Origin: Membranihabitans marinus
GTDB lineage: Bacteria; Bacteroidota; Bacteroidia; Chitinophagales; Saprospiraceae
Length of the DNA stretch: 64,000 nt
Direction of reading: 5' to 3'
Assembly: GCF_019802045.1 (NCBI RefSeq)
Contig: NZ_JAHVHU010000010.1
Span: 206,860-270,859 of the forward strand
The notes beneath the pieces are model-generated. The model was given only the letters and a program-made list of their open reading frames with translations. It ran no database searches and was not told the origin of the DNA. This document shows positions 9,100-18,166 of the stretch, one piece after another. Both the position numbers and the translations under genes were made by a program. Positions within the stretch are counted from its first letter, which is position 1. Every line of letters starts with the position of its first letter.

Positions 9100-10510
9100 C
9101 TTTTGATAAGGTGAAAATTTGAAAATACGATGAATCATGGTCTTGAACCTTTCGGTTGTAGGTTAGGTATTTGCCAGAATGGGACCATTGAATGGCCCGC
9201 AACCCGGCATAATTTTTCGCCACTTGCGGAGTGACGCATTTGGTGTCGCCGGATTCCAAGGTGGTCAAGTAGATCTTCTCATCAGAACCATACGCTGCAA
9301 ACTTCCCGGATGGGTCGATATCAAAAGCAGTCTCCATCGAGAAATCATTTGAAGTAATATGTCTGACTTCCCCACCTGCAGTCGGTACTGAATACAATTG
9401 GATCAAGCCATGATCATCTTTCATCATAAAATACAAGACGGCACCATCCGGCGAACTTTTCATCCATTGGCGGGGTCCCTGAACGCCTGGGTATTTCCGT
9501 TCTGATGTAAAGGTGACGCGACGTTGCTGAACCATCGAAGGTGGCATGGGCCTGGAATGATCATTTCCTTTGAGTTGCTCCTCTTCGGAAAGGTCCGGTT
9601 TTTCCTCCGGCAAATCCACCACAAACACTTCGGTCACCACTTGCCCTTCGCCATCCCGCACATCACCCAGAAAAGCCACCGCCTTCGGGTGATGTTTTCC
9701 CGATGCATCCACGTAACCATTCTGACCGATCCAGCCGTCTTCATAGGCTTTTGATATTTCGTCCGAACCGGGACGGGGACTTTCTGTGACCCGGGAGACG
9801 ATCATGGAAAACATTGTACCATTATTATTCTCCTCCTGATCATCATCCGGAACTTTAACGGCGCCCCAGGGCGCCATGACGCCCACCATACGAAGATTTT
9901 TGACGGAAGTATCAGTCAGAGCAAGGTCTGCCATGACTTCGTCATTGTAAGTAAAGGAGATCCAGCTTCCATCCCCGCTCCAGGAGTGGGCGTGCGATCC
10001 GCCACGCAGTGCGCCAAGGGTATATGGTGAAGAAATATCACGGGCATCATAGTGGATAAGTTGATCAGGTTGGTCAAAATGCACACCTGTTCCTGTACGT
10101 CGTGAGATTCCATAGGGTCGCTCTTTATCAGCATTGGGTAGTCCATGTATAAAGATTACACGATCATCGACCGTGGAATAAGCAGCTGCACCCACACCAG
10201 GACCGTATTCACTTTGACCAACCGATTGATAAACGGTATCCACTTCTTTGCTTTTCGGGTTTATCCGTTCGATCCGCCCGGTTCGTCCAATATCCGGATC
10301 CGCATTGCGTGTATCATAAATAATCCATTGGTCATCCGGAGAAAAAGACTGGGTCGGGTTTAAAAAATGACCGTACTCTTCAGTCGTGATCTGATTTTCT
10401 GTCCATATTTTGGTTTTAGTATTCATCATACACCCCTGGATTATAATACCTCCTATTGCGGCACCTCCTATTGCGGCTAAAAGAGAAAAAAATTTTTTAT
10501 TGTAAAACAT
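9092..10510 (-). CDS. YidR-like DUF3748 beta-propeller lipoprotein
   Basis: Tol-biopolymer-transporter-like six-bladed propeller resembling E. coli YidR (DUF3748), recognised by LGALRGGSHAHSW, SFTYNDEVM, PGSDEISKAYEDGWIG and the late block RRVTFTSERKYPGVQGPR. Unlike YidR it has an N-terminal hydrophobic segment with a putative lipobox (IIIQGC, cysteine near residue 27), so it is probably exported and lipidated. The biochemical role of the family is not established; the propeller could bind a carbohydrate. It follows the 740-residue esterase by 48 bases and overlaps the next hydrolase gene by 8 bases. Confidence 0.78.
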   Translation of the reverse strand: MFYNKKFFSLLAAIGGAAIGGIIIQGCMMNTKTKIWTENQITTEEYGHFLNPTQSFSPDDQWIIYDTRNADPDIGRTGRIERINPKSKEVDTVYQSVGQSEYGPGVGAAAYSTVDDRVIFIHGLPNADKERPYGISRRTGTGVHFDQPDQLIHYDARDISSPYTLGALRGGSHAHSWSGDGSWISFTYNDEVMADLALTDTSVKNLRMVGVMAPWGAVKVPDDDQEENNNGTMFSMIVSRVTESPRPGSDEISKAYEDGWIGQNGYVDASGKHHPKAVAFLGDVRDGEGQVVTEVFVVDLPEEKPDLSEEEQLKGNDHSRPMPPSMVQQRRVTFTSERKYPGVQGPRQWMKSSPDGAVLYFMMKDDHGLIQLYSVPTAGGEVRHITSNDFSMETAFDIDPSGKFAAYGSDEKIYLTTLESGDTKCVTPQVAKNYAGLRAIQWSHSGKYLTYNRKVQDHDSSYFQIFTLSKDE

Positions 10511-10558
10511 GATTCGAATTAGATAAAATAAAGGGCACTGAAAATTATCACGGATCGA

Positions 10559-12781
10559 TTACTCGATCCACGCTCTTATTTTTTCAAACCGGTCATTCTC
10601 GTTGGAAGAAAACACAGCGGCGGGTAATTCCTTCCCCTTGTACGTCTTATCAGCTCCATTCACAGGATCAACGATTAAAATATTATTATCAAAAGAATTG
10701 ATGAGATCAGGAATGTCGTAGTATTGAATCCCTCCGGCCACAGCAGACATCAGGTATCGTGCATCGTATTCCCGGTCATCCAGAATAGATCGATAACTGG
10801 CCAGAGACTCGATCAATACAACCCGCTCTTCCCAGTCTTCCAAAAACGCGATGTGCAATAGTTCCGGTCCCGCCAGACCTCCCGCAAATAAGATGAGATC
10901 TCCTAAATTCTCTTTTGATCTATTGATAAAGTCACGTAATCTGGCGATCTCTTCTCCATGTAAAGCAGCCAAACTTTTATCGGTCAATATTCCCGCATAC
11001 CAGATATTCAAAGGTACCTTCTGAATTCGGGCATCGCCCCCTGGATATCCTCCACCCAATTCACCGATCCCACTCAGGTCCGATAGTACCACCGAGTACC
11101 CGGATTGAAGCCATCTGTCCACAGAACCCCCGCTTTTTCCAATTTCTTTTTTTCCTTCACTGTCCACCCAAAGAATCACTTTATTATTGCTTTGATGGGG
11201 TTTCATCCATACCACAGGCAAGTAATAATCACCACTTCCCTGGACGAGGTACTTTTCAACAGCGATGTCTTTATACTGTGTACGTCCCGAAAAAACGACT
11301 TCTGATGGATCAAAATCCGATTGATAACCAGATAATTCAATGATTTTAATTCTCAGATCCACCTTGGAAGCTGGTTGTTCGACATTTTGGTCGTTAAAAT
11401 CTTTGATTGTGAGGCTATACATATCTTCGCCACCCCATTCTTTGTATAGGTTTCCTTTAGATGTCACCCAGAGTTCTTTCAGGTCAAACAATTGGACTTC
11501 CTCATCTTTTGATGAACCCGGGTTTCGAAGATGCTTTTGAAAAAAAGCATAAGTTGCTTCCCGGTTTTGAACCGTTGATGCATGTCCGGCATCGTCTTCA
11601 ATTTTTTGGAGGTGAGTAGGCTTCCCGAGGAATTTATAGGCTTTTTGCGCCTCCTCGTAGGTATCCCGGACGCCCTGTATACTAAATATATCGCGCGTCG
11701 TACTCACGATCAAGGTCGGTTTGGGTGCCCGCACTTCAATGTAATCCGGCATATCTATTCCTTTGGAAATACCGTACATTAAGTTTTGCTCCGCATCCTG
11801 AGGTCCTCGTGACTTCAGTAATTTATCAAAAGTGGTAATGTAGCATTCCGGAGCTGCGGCATATATGCGATCATCAACGGCTGCTATATAGGCTGTTTGC
11901 GTACCCCCTCCCGATCGTCCGGTAATACCCAGCCGATCCGGATCCACATCATTCCGGGACAGCAGGTAATCCACACTCCGTATCCCATCCCAGATAAAAT
12001 AATTCGCCGGAGAAATCCCAGCCAAAAAAGCTTGTGATCCCGGATAGGAATGTTCATGGGTCGCTCCCATTCTAGGCTTGCCATTTTCATCCAGGTATCG
12101 GATCCGTTCGCCTTGTCCGATCGGGTCAAAAGCCAGGACCGCAAATCCTTTTTTGACATAATTAAATATCATATGTTGGTAGGTTTCACTGCGAAATCCT
12201 TCTGAAGCATGACCACTGCAAAACAAGATAGCAGGAAGTGGGTCGGTCGTCTTTTCCGGACGACAAAACATCGCTGTCACATAATAGCCTGGTCTGGATT
12301 CGTAATACAGTTTTTCAATCCGCATGCCATCTTGGTACAGTGTATCAGTGATTACAGGATTCAGCGGCGTCTTTTCAGGAAAAGGTCCCACTATTTCTGC
12401 CAAGGTGGACTTGACATATTGCTGCCTGTCCAACCAGGCTTGTTTTGAGTTTAATCCATCTATATTCTTTTTTCGTTCATCCAACTGTTCAAACGCCCGA
12501 TTAGCCAGTACTTTGTACAGGGTATTGGTGACATCGGTCTGGTAGGAGTTCCAATAGGGATATACATCCAGATCCCGTTCCTGTGCCTGAATAGTTCTAT
12601 TTCCCGCAAACAGTAAAAATAGACAGATTGAAGCAATAACAATGGGGTTGAGGTTTCTTCCTACACTAAAGTTTCGGCGGACAAGAAGATTTTCTCCTAC
12701 TCCAGCGCGGATATGAGGGACAATAAAACAAGGATTAGTTAGTGATGTTCTCATCATAATTGTAGCATTAAGGTCTTTCAT
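10559..12781 (-). CDS. Acetyl-xylan-esterase-like alpha/beta hydrolase (AXE1 family)
   Basis: Large exported hydrolase. The N-terminal half holds the AXE1/dienelactone-hydrolase-like core with the elbow [10 protein letters not shown] and a histidine in DDAGHAST; the C-terminal half is a second, degenerate alpha/beta region. The N-terminus is odd: the first ATG (12781, overlapping the upstream sulfatase by 14 bases) puts about 45 residues before the hydrophobic signal core ([15 protein letters not shown], followed by IQAQ). Part of this extension (12650-12700) is encoded by a dispersed repeat also found between hisG and hisD, so the original start region may have been disrupted. Likely role: deacylation of a glycan handled together with the sulfatases. 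Confidence 0.78.
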   Translation of the reverse strand: MKDLNATIMMRTSLTNPCFIVPHIRAGVGENLLVRRNFSVGRNLNPIVIASICLFLLFAGNRTIQAQERDLDVYPYWNSYQTDVTNTLYKVLANRAFEQLDERKKNIDGLNSKQAWLDRQQYVKSTLAEIVGPFPEKTPLNPVITDTLYQDGMRIEKLYYESRPGYYVTAMFCRPEKTTDPLPAILFCSGHASEGFRSETYQHMIFNYVKKGFAVLAFDPIGQGERIRYLDENGKPRMGATHEHSYPGSQAFLAGISPANYFIWDGIRSVDYLLSRNDVDPDRLGITGRSGGGTQTAYIAAVDDRIYAAAPECYITTFDKLLKSRGPQDAEQNLMYGISKGIDMPDYIEVRAPKPTLIVSTTRDIFSIQGVRDTYEEAQKAYKFLGKPTHLQKIEDDAGHASTVQNREATYAFFQKHLRNPGSSKDEEVQLFDLKELWVTSKGNLYKEWGGEDMYSLTIKDFNDQNVEQPASKVDLRIKIIELSGYQSDFDPSEVVFSGRTQYKDIAVEKYLVQGSGDYYLPVVWMKPHQSNNKVILWVDSEGKKEIGKSGGSVDRWLQSGYSVVLSDLSGIGELGGGYPGGDARIQKVPLNIWYAGILTDKSLAALHGEEIARLRDFINRSKENLGDLILFAGGLAGPELLHIAFLEDWEERVVLIESLASYRSILDDREYDARYLMSAVAGGIQYYDIPDLINSFDNNILIVDPVNGADKTYKGKELPAAVFSSNENDRFEKIRAWIE
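12650..12700 (-). repeat. Dispersed repeat copy inside the AXE1-like gene 5' end
   Basis: Read on the minus strand it contains CTTGTCCGCCGAA, then GTAGGAAGAAACCTCAACC. The same two words, in the same order, occur on the plus strand at 37692-37744 between hisG and hisD. It encodes residues just before the signal-peptide core of the esterase. Confidence 0.5.
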
Positions 12782-14339
12782 TGATCGATTGTTTTTCTAT
12801 ATCACTTGGATTGATCCATCCGGCCTTGATATCATCACCCCGAATAAATCGTTCATAAAAATGACGGTTTCGCTCTTCCGAATAATTATACTCTTCAAAT
12901 ATGTCCCCATTTCCAAAAACCCTGGGATCACCTTCTTCTCTCAGTTCCCGAAGCAGTAATGACTTCAGTTTTTCCTTTAATGGTTGGTAAGAATCCTGAC
13001 CGGACAAATCATGGACACAATCGGGATCTCTGGCCAGATCATACAATTCTTCCCCATCCCTTTTTCCAAAATTCCATTGCCAATAAAGACTCTGATCTTT
13101 CAATCGACGCTCATTCAGGATCATTGTTTTGGTCGGTGATCCATCGGTATTCATGTAACCGGTTTCCGGATTTCCGGCGGGCCAGCGATTGGGTTTGTAG
13201 TTGATCAGATAAAGGTGACTATCCTGAACAATTCCGCGAATGGGATATCCGGTGTCTTCGGGTCTTCCCAGATCATGACGCTCTTTTCCGATGACCATAA
13301 AATCTCGTTGGTTTGGATCGGAACGATTTTGAAAAACAGGTACCAGGCTGTTTCCTTCCATGGGCTGCATGCCATAATGTTCACCATTCACTCCGGCGGC
13401 ATCGAGGAAAGTCGGAGCAAAGTCGGTAAAACTCACGAATGGATCATAGCTCCTGCCCGGATCGGAAATTCCGTTCTTCCACATGATTGCCAACGGCAGG
13501 TGATTGGAATGCTCATAAGATTGTCCTTTGACCCTGGGAAAGGGCATACCATTGTCTGAGGTGACCACAACAATCGTATTTTCCAGCTGTCCCTGATCTT
13601 CGAGAATTTCCAAAATACGGACCAGGTGTTGATCAAAATATTCAATCTCAAAAGCATAGTCCAGGATATCGGTGCGCACGGTATCATTGTCCGGCCAGAA
13701 TTCAAAAACGTCATCGATATCGGTTAACTTTTTGCCCGCTTTATTTATGCCAGCCCCATACTCATACCTGCGGTGCGGTTCATGCCCGCCATACCAAAAA
13801 CAAAAGGGTTCGTCCCCATTGTTGCCTTCCAGAAAAGCTTCAAAATTGGCACTGTAATCCGTACCTGAAATGTACTTCGCTGGTGGGGTGGTTTTGAGGG
13901 CACTATAATTGGAGCCGAGGAGTTCCCTTCTTTGCCCGTTCATTGTTCCCGGATCACCCGGTGCCCACCCTTTGCCGGTGTAGCCAGTACGATATCCGGC
14001 TTCTTTCAGGGCTTCGGCATATGTGACGTATTTCTCCGGGAAGAAAGGCACATGATTGGCTGCTTCCTCGAGCTGCCAGGAATTCCGTCCGGTGATGATA
14101 CAGGATCTGGAAGGCGAACATTTGGCATTGGGCGTGTAAGCGTTCATAAAAAGAATGCCTTCGCGGGCCACCCGGTCAAAGCCCGGGGTGTTGACCCAGT
14201 CAGTACCATACGCGGAGGTGTGAGGGAAGGATTGATCGTCGGAGATGCAAATGAGGATGTTGGGTCGGGTGGGTGTTTTCTGACTATAAGCTGACGTCAG
14301 AATAACAATGAAATAACAAAATAAGAACCAACGTCTCAT
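12768..14339 (-). CDS. Secreted sulfatase, first gene of the sulfatase/esterase operon
   Basis: Sulfatase with signal peptide (residues 1-20, cleavage after AYSQ). The formylglycine motif is C-S-P-S-R with cysteine at residue 74, followed by [21 protein letters not shown] and [15 protein letters not shown] are the other active-site blocks. It resembles heparan-sulfate/N-sulfoglucosamine-type sulfatases and is a paralog of the enzyme at 6422-8005. It starts the minus-strand operon and its end overlaps the start of the AXE1-like gene. About 520 bases of non-coding DNA lie upstream. I saw no anti-sigma/SusC regulator in front that would show how the operon is controlled. Confidence 0.93.
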   Translation of the reverse strand: MRRWFLFCYFIVILTSAYSQKTPTRPNILICISDDQSFPHTSAYGTDWVNTPGFDRVAREGILFMNAYTPNAKCSPSRSCIITGRNSWQLEEAANHVPFFPEKYVTYAEALKEAGYRTGYTGKGWAPGDPGTMNGQRRELLGSNYSALKTTPPAKYISGTDYSANFEAFLEGNNGDEPFCFWYGGHEPHRRYEYGAGINKAGKKLTDIDDVFEFWPDNDTVRTDILDYAFEIEYFDQHLVRILEILEDQGQLENTIVVVTSDNGMPFPRVKGQSYEHSNHLPLAIMWKNGISDPGRSYDPFVSFTDFAPTFLDAAGVNGEHYGMQPMEGNSLVPVFQNRSDPNQRDFMVIGKERHDLGRPEDTGYPIRGIVQDSHLYLINYKPNRWPAGNPETGYMNTDGSPTKTMILNERRLKDQSLYWQWNFGKRDGEELYDLARDPDCVHDLSGQDSYQPLKEKLKSLLLRELREEGDPRVFGNGDIFEEYNYSEERNRHFYERFIRGDDIKAGWINPSDIEKQSINERP

Positions 14340-14855
14340 AAATTAATTTTCCCGACCAATATAGTAAAATTATCCCGATTTAATTCCGGATCTTATGAAT
14401 AGCCAATGGGAAATTAATCCTTAAATCTGGATTTTCATGAGTTCATGTATGTTTTTGGTGGTCGTAATCATCAAATAGAAATCTTTGACTTTAAAACCGG
14501 CTTTTACACGACCTCCCTTCGAATACCGCGGAAGGGGCCTAAATACCACTTCAAATGTATTCTCGCTCTATTATCATATCCGGGATTTGACGCCATTCCA
14601 TCGCAATGACTCACGGCTGCAGGTGTAAGCCTCCTCGCTCTCCCGCCAAGTTACCGCCACAGGATTCTTCCCCCACCCATCGACGGGATTGGTGGTAGAA
14701 ACTTACGGAGCTGCGATGCGTCACGGTAGTGCCTTACTCCTTTCCTTAAGTGCTGGATGGCTGCTGGATCAACTTATTGCAAACACAATAAGTCCGGTGT
14801 GCTCACCAGAATTCATTTGCAATTTCACTAAGAAGCCCAGAGAATTTCACCTCTC
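14340..14855. other. Intergenic stretch with one small hairpin
   Basis: Non-coding between the sulfatase operon start and the ilvE end. It should contain the operon promoter, but no convincing TAnnTTTG box was found; TATATTGG just upstream of the ATG is one mismatch away. A perfect 8-bp stem with a 6-base loop (ACTTATTG / CAATAAGT, 14772-14793) is the only clear structure and has no T-run. The short open frame at 14689-14895 runs into ilvE on the other strand and has no recognisable features. Confidence 0.4.
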
Positions 14856-15923
14856 CTACTCCACCCGCATCACCCAATCATGCAAGTCCTCCTGACGTCC
14901 GTGACGAATATCTTCGATGGTTTGCTTCAGCATGGGGCCTACTTCGGCAGCTTCCGGATCAAACTTAATCACTTCATCTTTGTATCTTACCTCTTCGACA
15001 ATGGTCGCCACAGCTGCAGTTCCGGAGCCAAAGACTTCCTTAAGCTGTCCATTTTGACCTTTTTCCATAACTTCATTTATCGTGATTTTTCGAGTCTGTA
15101 CGTCGTACCCTTTGGCACGGAGCAAAGTCAGGAAAGCATTTCTTGTAACCCCGGCCAAGATAGCACCATCCAGTTCGGGTGTCGCAATATGATCTTCAAA
15201 AACAAAGAATATGTTCATTGTTCCTACTTCCTGTACATATTTTCGTTCTTTCCCATCCAGCCACAATACCTGATCACACCCTCGGTCTTTGGCCATCTTG
15301 GATGGCAATAAAGAGGCGGCATAGTTACCAGCCGTCTTGGCCTCCCCGGTTCCACCAGCTACGGCTCGCACAAATTCAGTATCGGCCCACAGCTTGACTG
15401 GCTTGCTATAATAAGGTCCCACCGGAAGAAGCATAATCACAAAAGTGTAGGTTTCTGAAGGAGCTACGCCCAGGAACTCATCGGTCGCAAACATCAACGG
15501 TCGTATATAAAGCGCACTGCCTGGCCGATCCGGAATCCAGTTGCGATCCAGCGTGACCAATTCGGTCAATGCTTCCATAAATAGCTCCTCCGGGAATTCG
15601 GGCATGCACATCCGTCGAGCCGATCGATTCAATCGACGGGCATGTTCTTCCGGTCGGAACAACAACGGGGTCCCGTTTTTATCTGCGGATGCTTTCATTC
15701 CCTCGAAAATGGATTGACCATAGTGCAATGCCAGATTGGAAGGATGCAGTGAAAAATGCTCTAAAGGGCTGATTTCCATATCTCCCCACTGCCCGTTTTT
15801 ATATTGAGCCTGGAATATATGATCCGTAAACACCCGTCCAAATGGGATCTGATCAAAATCAACGGTATCGATCTTAGACTTAGAAACGGGAGAAATTTTT
15901 ATATTTGACACATCTACACTCAT
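14856..15923 (-). CDS. ilvE: Branched-chain amino acid aminotransferase
   Basis: PLP-dependent fold-type IV transaminase that interconverts leucine, isoleucine and valine with their 2-oxo acids. The PLP lysine is K196 in GGTGEAKTAGNYA; LWLDGKERKYVQEVGTMNIF and FGSGTAAVATIV are further family signatures. At 355 residues it is the long BCAT form common in Bacteroidota and eukaryotes. It is transcribed from its own -7 box (15955-15962), only about 30 bases in front of the start. No leader peptide fits in that short space, so attenuation is unlikely. Confidence 0.96.
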   Translation of the reverse strand: MSVDVSNIKISPVSKSKIDTVDFDQIPFGRVFTDHIFQAQYKNGQWGDMEISPLEHFSLHPSNLALHYGQSIFEGMKASADKNGTPLLFRPEEHARRLNRSARRMCMPEFPEELFMEALTELVTLDRNWIPDRPGSALYIRPLMFATDEFLGVAPSETYTFVIMLLPVGPYYSKPVKLWADTEFVRAVAGGTGEAKTAGNYAASLLPSKMAKDRGCDQVLWLDGKERKYVQEVGTMNIFFVFEDHIATPELDGAILAGVTRNAFLTLLRAKGYDVQTRKITINEVMEKGQNGQLKEVFGSGTAAVATIVEEVRYKDEVIKFDPEAAEVGPMLKQTIEDIRHGRQEDLHDWVMRVE

Positions 15924-15938
15924 AATTTTTTACTTTTG
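15904..15938 (+). promoter_or_regulatory. Promoter of the 15967 gene (TTTG -33 and TAnnTTTG -7)
   Basis: TTTG at 15904-15907 and TACTTTTG at 15931-15938 are separated by 23 bases, which fits the Bacteroidota sigma-ABfr promoter layout. It lies partly inside the ilvE start region and faces away from the ilvE promoter. Confidence 0.5.
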
Positions 15939-15954
15939 ACCTGGACAACTTATA

Positions 15955-15962
15955 CAAAGGTA
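15955..15962 (-). promoter_or_regulatory. -7 box of ilvE
   Basis: On the minus strand this reads TACCTTTG, an exact TAnnTTTG match, 31 bases before the ilvE ATG. The -33 element is weak (TTTTC). It is back to back with the promoter of the divergent gene. Confidence 0.5.
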
Positions 15963-15966
15963 CACT

Positions 15967-16404
15967 ATGGCCGTGAAAAATCCATTTATTCGTTACAAAA
16001 TATATTCGACCACTCCAGACCCATCTGACGTCAGTGGTCCTTTGGTGGAGAACGTCAAAGTGCTGTGTCTTATTACTAAGGAGGATATGGACTGGATTCC
16101 ATTCCTAAAAAAGATCCTGGCCGCCGCAAAGCTCCCTGAAAAAGAGAATAAAATCATCACCCTGTCCAAAGAAGATTCATTTTCGGCAGCTGATCAGGGT
16201 TGGTTGGAAAAAGCAGAATTTATCCTGTTATTTGGCCTTTCACCAAGCACAATTGGCGTCCAGGTCCACCATAAATTATACCAAAGTACAACCTTACGGA
16301 AAACAACCCTCCTCCAAATTCCAAAACTTAAAAATATTGAACCCCACAAAGAAGAAAAACAAAAACTCTGGCAACTTATGAAAAAAGTATTTCTCCATGA
16401 ATAA
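15967..16404 (+). CDS. Conserved small protein before rdgB; possible HolD-like (DNA polymerase III psi) fold
   Basis: 145-residue cytosolic protein without signal peptide or membrane segment. I do not recognise it firmly. The pattern of short hydrophobic strands (VKVLCLIT, FILLFGLSP) alternating with helices and the C-terminal LWQLMKKVF recall the small HolD/psi subunit of DNA polymerase III, which has a Rossmann-like fold and ends in a similar LW...F helix; this is inference only. It overlaps rdgB by 8 bases and is surely co-transcribed with it, which fits a DNA-metabolism role. A promoter with -33 and -7 boxes precedes it. Confidence 0.75.
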   Translation: MAVKNPFIRYKIYSTTPDPSDVSGPLVENVKVLCLITKEDMDWIPFLKKILAAAKLPEKENKIITLSKEDSFSAADQGWLEKAEFILLFGLSPSTIGVQVHHKLYQSTTLRKTTLLQIPKLKNIEPHKEEKQKLWQLMKKVFLHE

Positions 16405-16990
16405 ACAACTTCTTTTCGCCACTTCAAACCCACATAAATTGCATGAAGTCCGAAATATTCTTGATTCCATGTATGTCATAGATGGATTGGACACCTTGGA
16501 ATTTGAGGGTGACATTCCCGAAACACAAGATACCATTGAGGGTAATGCTATACAAAAAGTGCAGTTTATTTCAGACTATACGGATCGCGCCGTATTTGCA
16601 GAAGATACCGGACTTTTAGTTGATGCGTTAGAAGGAGCGCCCGGGGTGCATTCTGCCCGGTACGCCGGGGATCAGAGGTCAGCTTCGGACAATATGAATA
16701 AATTACTTTGGGAACTGCAATCTCATCCCAACCGTAAAGCGCACTTCAAAACCATTGTTGCTTATCTGGACCCAACGGGCAAATTATCCACGTTTGAAGG
16801 AATCATGAAGGGTGAAATTACAACGGCACCGAGAGGTAAAAAGGGTTTTGGATATGACCCCATATTCCAGCCAGAAGGATACGATAAAACCTTTGGTGAA
16901 CTGGATGAGGATATAAAAAACGAGATCAGTCATCGCGCTAAGGCGATGGCAAAATTCCTTGCTTTCTTAAAACAAAAAAGCACCGGATAA
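16397..16990 (+). CDS. rdgB: RdgB/HAM1 non-canonical purine NTP pyrophosphatase
   Basis: House-cleaning enzyme that hydrolyses ITP, dITP and XTP to monophosphates and keeps deaminated purines out of nucleic acids. Signatures are FATSNPHKLHEVRNIL at the N-terminus (substrate-binding SxNxxK loop), FAEDTGLLVDALEGAPGVHS (metal and general base residues) and GFGYDPIFQPEGYDKTF. 197 residues is the normal length. Its start overlaps the end of the upstream gene by 8 bases, and a hairpin terminator overlaps its stop codon. Confidence 0.97.
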   Translation: MNKQLLFATSNPHKLHEVRNILDSMYVIDGLDTLEFEGDIPETQDTIEGNAIQKVQFISDYTDRAVFAEDTGLLVDALEGAPGVHSARYAGDQRSASDNMNKLLWELQSHPNRKAHFKTIVAYLDPTGKLSTFEGIMKGEITTAPRGKKGFGYDPIFQPEGYDKTFGELDEDIKNEISHRAKAMAKFLAFLKQKSTG

Positions 16991-17008
16991 AAGTCCGATG
17001 CTTTGTTT
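16977..17008 (+). terminator. Terminator of rdgB
   Basis: AAAGCACCGGA (16977-16987) pairs with TCCGATGCTTT (16994-17004) with one A-C mismatch, a 6-base loop and a following T-rich GTTTAT. The rdgB stop codon lies in the loop. The left flank is A-rich, so it may also end transcripts from the opposite strand. Confidence 0.6.
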
Positions 17009-17071
17009 ATGATTATGACGAGCTAGGATACGCTGAGGAATATTCTTCCTTCAGCAACTCTACCAATCAAA

Positions 17072-17566
17072 TTATTTCTTTTCTACATTTCCTTCCAAAA
17101 TCAAGACATGGGAAGAAGGGTCTGTATTGGTCATCACCGTGACATTTTTGGTTTGAGCTCCGGATTTGCCGGAACTGTCAAATACTGCTTCTATTTCAGC
17201 GCTTTCACCTGGAGCGACAGGCTCTCTGGGATATTTCGATGCTGTACATCCACAGGACGCTTTCACATCGGAAATCAAAAGAGGCTCATTTCCAGTGTTT
17301 GTAAACTTAAATATGGTTGTTGCCTTATCTCCGGAAGTGATGGTGCCAAAATCAAAACGTTTTGATTCAAATTCGATCGTTGTCATGGGACCTGCAGTTT
17401 GAGATCCGGCAGTTTCAGCGGTCATCATCCCCTGGGCTCCAGGTTCAACAACCGTTTTGTTCTCTAGACTTTCTTTTGCCTGGGCACGGATATCACTATC
17501 GCTCTCTGACTTACACGAGGAAAGTCCTAGGACGATGAGTAACCCGAAAAATAATACGTTTTTCAT
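17072..17566 (-). CDS. DUF1573-domain lipoprotein
   Basis: Predicted exported lipoprotein: signal MKNVLFFGLLIVLGLSSC with the lipobox cysteine at residue 18. Residues ~62-162 are a DUF1573 immunoglobulin-like domain, recognised by FDFGTITSGDKATTIFKFTN and the conserved SCGCT motif in KASCGCTASKYP, followed by GESAEIEAVFDSSGK. This family is widespread in Bacteroidota; its function is not known, and the fold suggests surface or periplasmic binding. A linker of low complexity (residues 20-60) separates lipid and domain. It has its own -7 box at 17601-17608 and is convergent with rdgB. Confidence 0.92.
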   Translation of the reverse strand: MKNVLFFGLLIVLGLSSCKSESDSDIRAQAKESLENKTVVEPGAQGMMTAETAGSQTAGPMTTIEFESKRFDFGTITSGDKATTIFKFTNTGNEPLLISDVKASCGCTASKYPREPVAPGESAEIEAVFDSSGKSGAQTKNVTVMTNTDPSSHVLILEGNVEKK

Positions 17567-17600
17567 TTTATTGTGTTTTTAGAACTCAGAATATGTAACG

Positions 17601-17608
17601 CAAAAATA
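17601..17608 (-). promoter_or_regulatory. -7 box of the DUF1573 lipoprotein gene
   Basis: TATTTTTG on the minus strand matches TAnnTTTG, 35 bases upstream of the ATG. No TTTG -33 element is evident. Confidence 0.4.
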
Positions 17609-17645
17609 GATATTTTCTTTCATTCTATGCCTCCATTTTAAATTT

Positions 17646-17653
17646 TATCTTTG
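17646..17653 (+). promoter_or_regulatory. -7 box of the NlpE-like lipoprotein gene
   Basis: TATCTTTG is an exact TAnnTTTG match 22 bases before the ATG at 17676. Confidence 0.5.
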
Positions 17654-17675
17654 CAACAAACAGAATCATTAATCA

Positions 17676-18110
17676 ATGCGGCCCATTACAGTACGAATTT
17701 TCATCTTAGTATTCCCCTTTGCGTTGGGCATTGCTTGCCAATCACCCAGCATACCAAGAAATGACCAATCATCCTCCACTACCCGCTTACCGGACACGAT
17801 CTCATATCGGGGAAATTTATCTTCCGCAAGTTATGATTCGATCGTCAACCAATTGGTGCTTTTTGAAAATCAAACTTTCGATCTGCATCAGTTTGATCGC
17901 ATTGCCGAACATCATCTCAACGACAGAGAACACACCGGAATTTATGCCTATCTGAAAGACTCGACACAGCTTGGACTCTATTCGGACGATGGGGTTTTAA
18001 TGCTTCGTTTTCTCTTATCCGGTCAGGACTTAATCCCCATGGCGCTGGATGGAAGCAAAATTCTCGATTCCAGTCTAATTTGGAAACGACAACATTCCGT
18101 TAGTCATTAA
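17676..18110 (+). CDS. Small lipoprotein, NlpE-N-like without the CxxC motif
   Basis: 144-residue predicted lipoprotein (signal ending FALGIAC, cysteine near residue 21). The order of segments, a Pro/Asp-rich start leading to TISYRGNLSSASYDSIVNQL, then LFENQTFDL, GIYAYLKDSTQLGLY and a final MALDGSKI, follows the layout of the NlpE N-terminal beta-barrel domain (small barrel that in E. coli signals envelope stress and copper). The CxxC of that domain is absent: NLSSASYDS stands where CADC would be. The link to NlpE is therefore tentative. It is followed 56 bases later by the S9 peptidase gene. Confidence 0.75.
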   Translation: MRPITVRIFILVFPFALGIACQSPSIPRNDQSSSTTRLPDTISYRGNLSSASYDSIVNQLVLFENQTFDLHQFDRIAEHHLNDREHTGIYAYLKDSTQLGLYSDDGVLMLRFLLSGQDLIPMALDGSKILDSSLIWKRQHSVSH

Positions 18111-18166
18111 TTATCCATTTACAGTTTAACTTCTTTACCTAACCATATCTTTTAGCACCATCGCCC

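Noticed and set aside
14772..14793. Terminator at the 8-bp ACTTATTG hairpin
   Set aside because: No T-run on either side and no gene end close by.
14856..15923. Leader-peptide attenuator for ilvE
   Set aside because: Only about 30 bases separate the -7 box from the start, too short for leader and hairpins.
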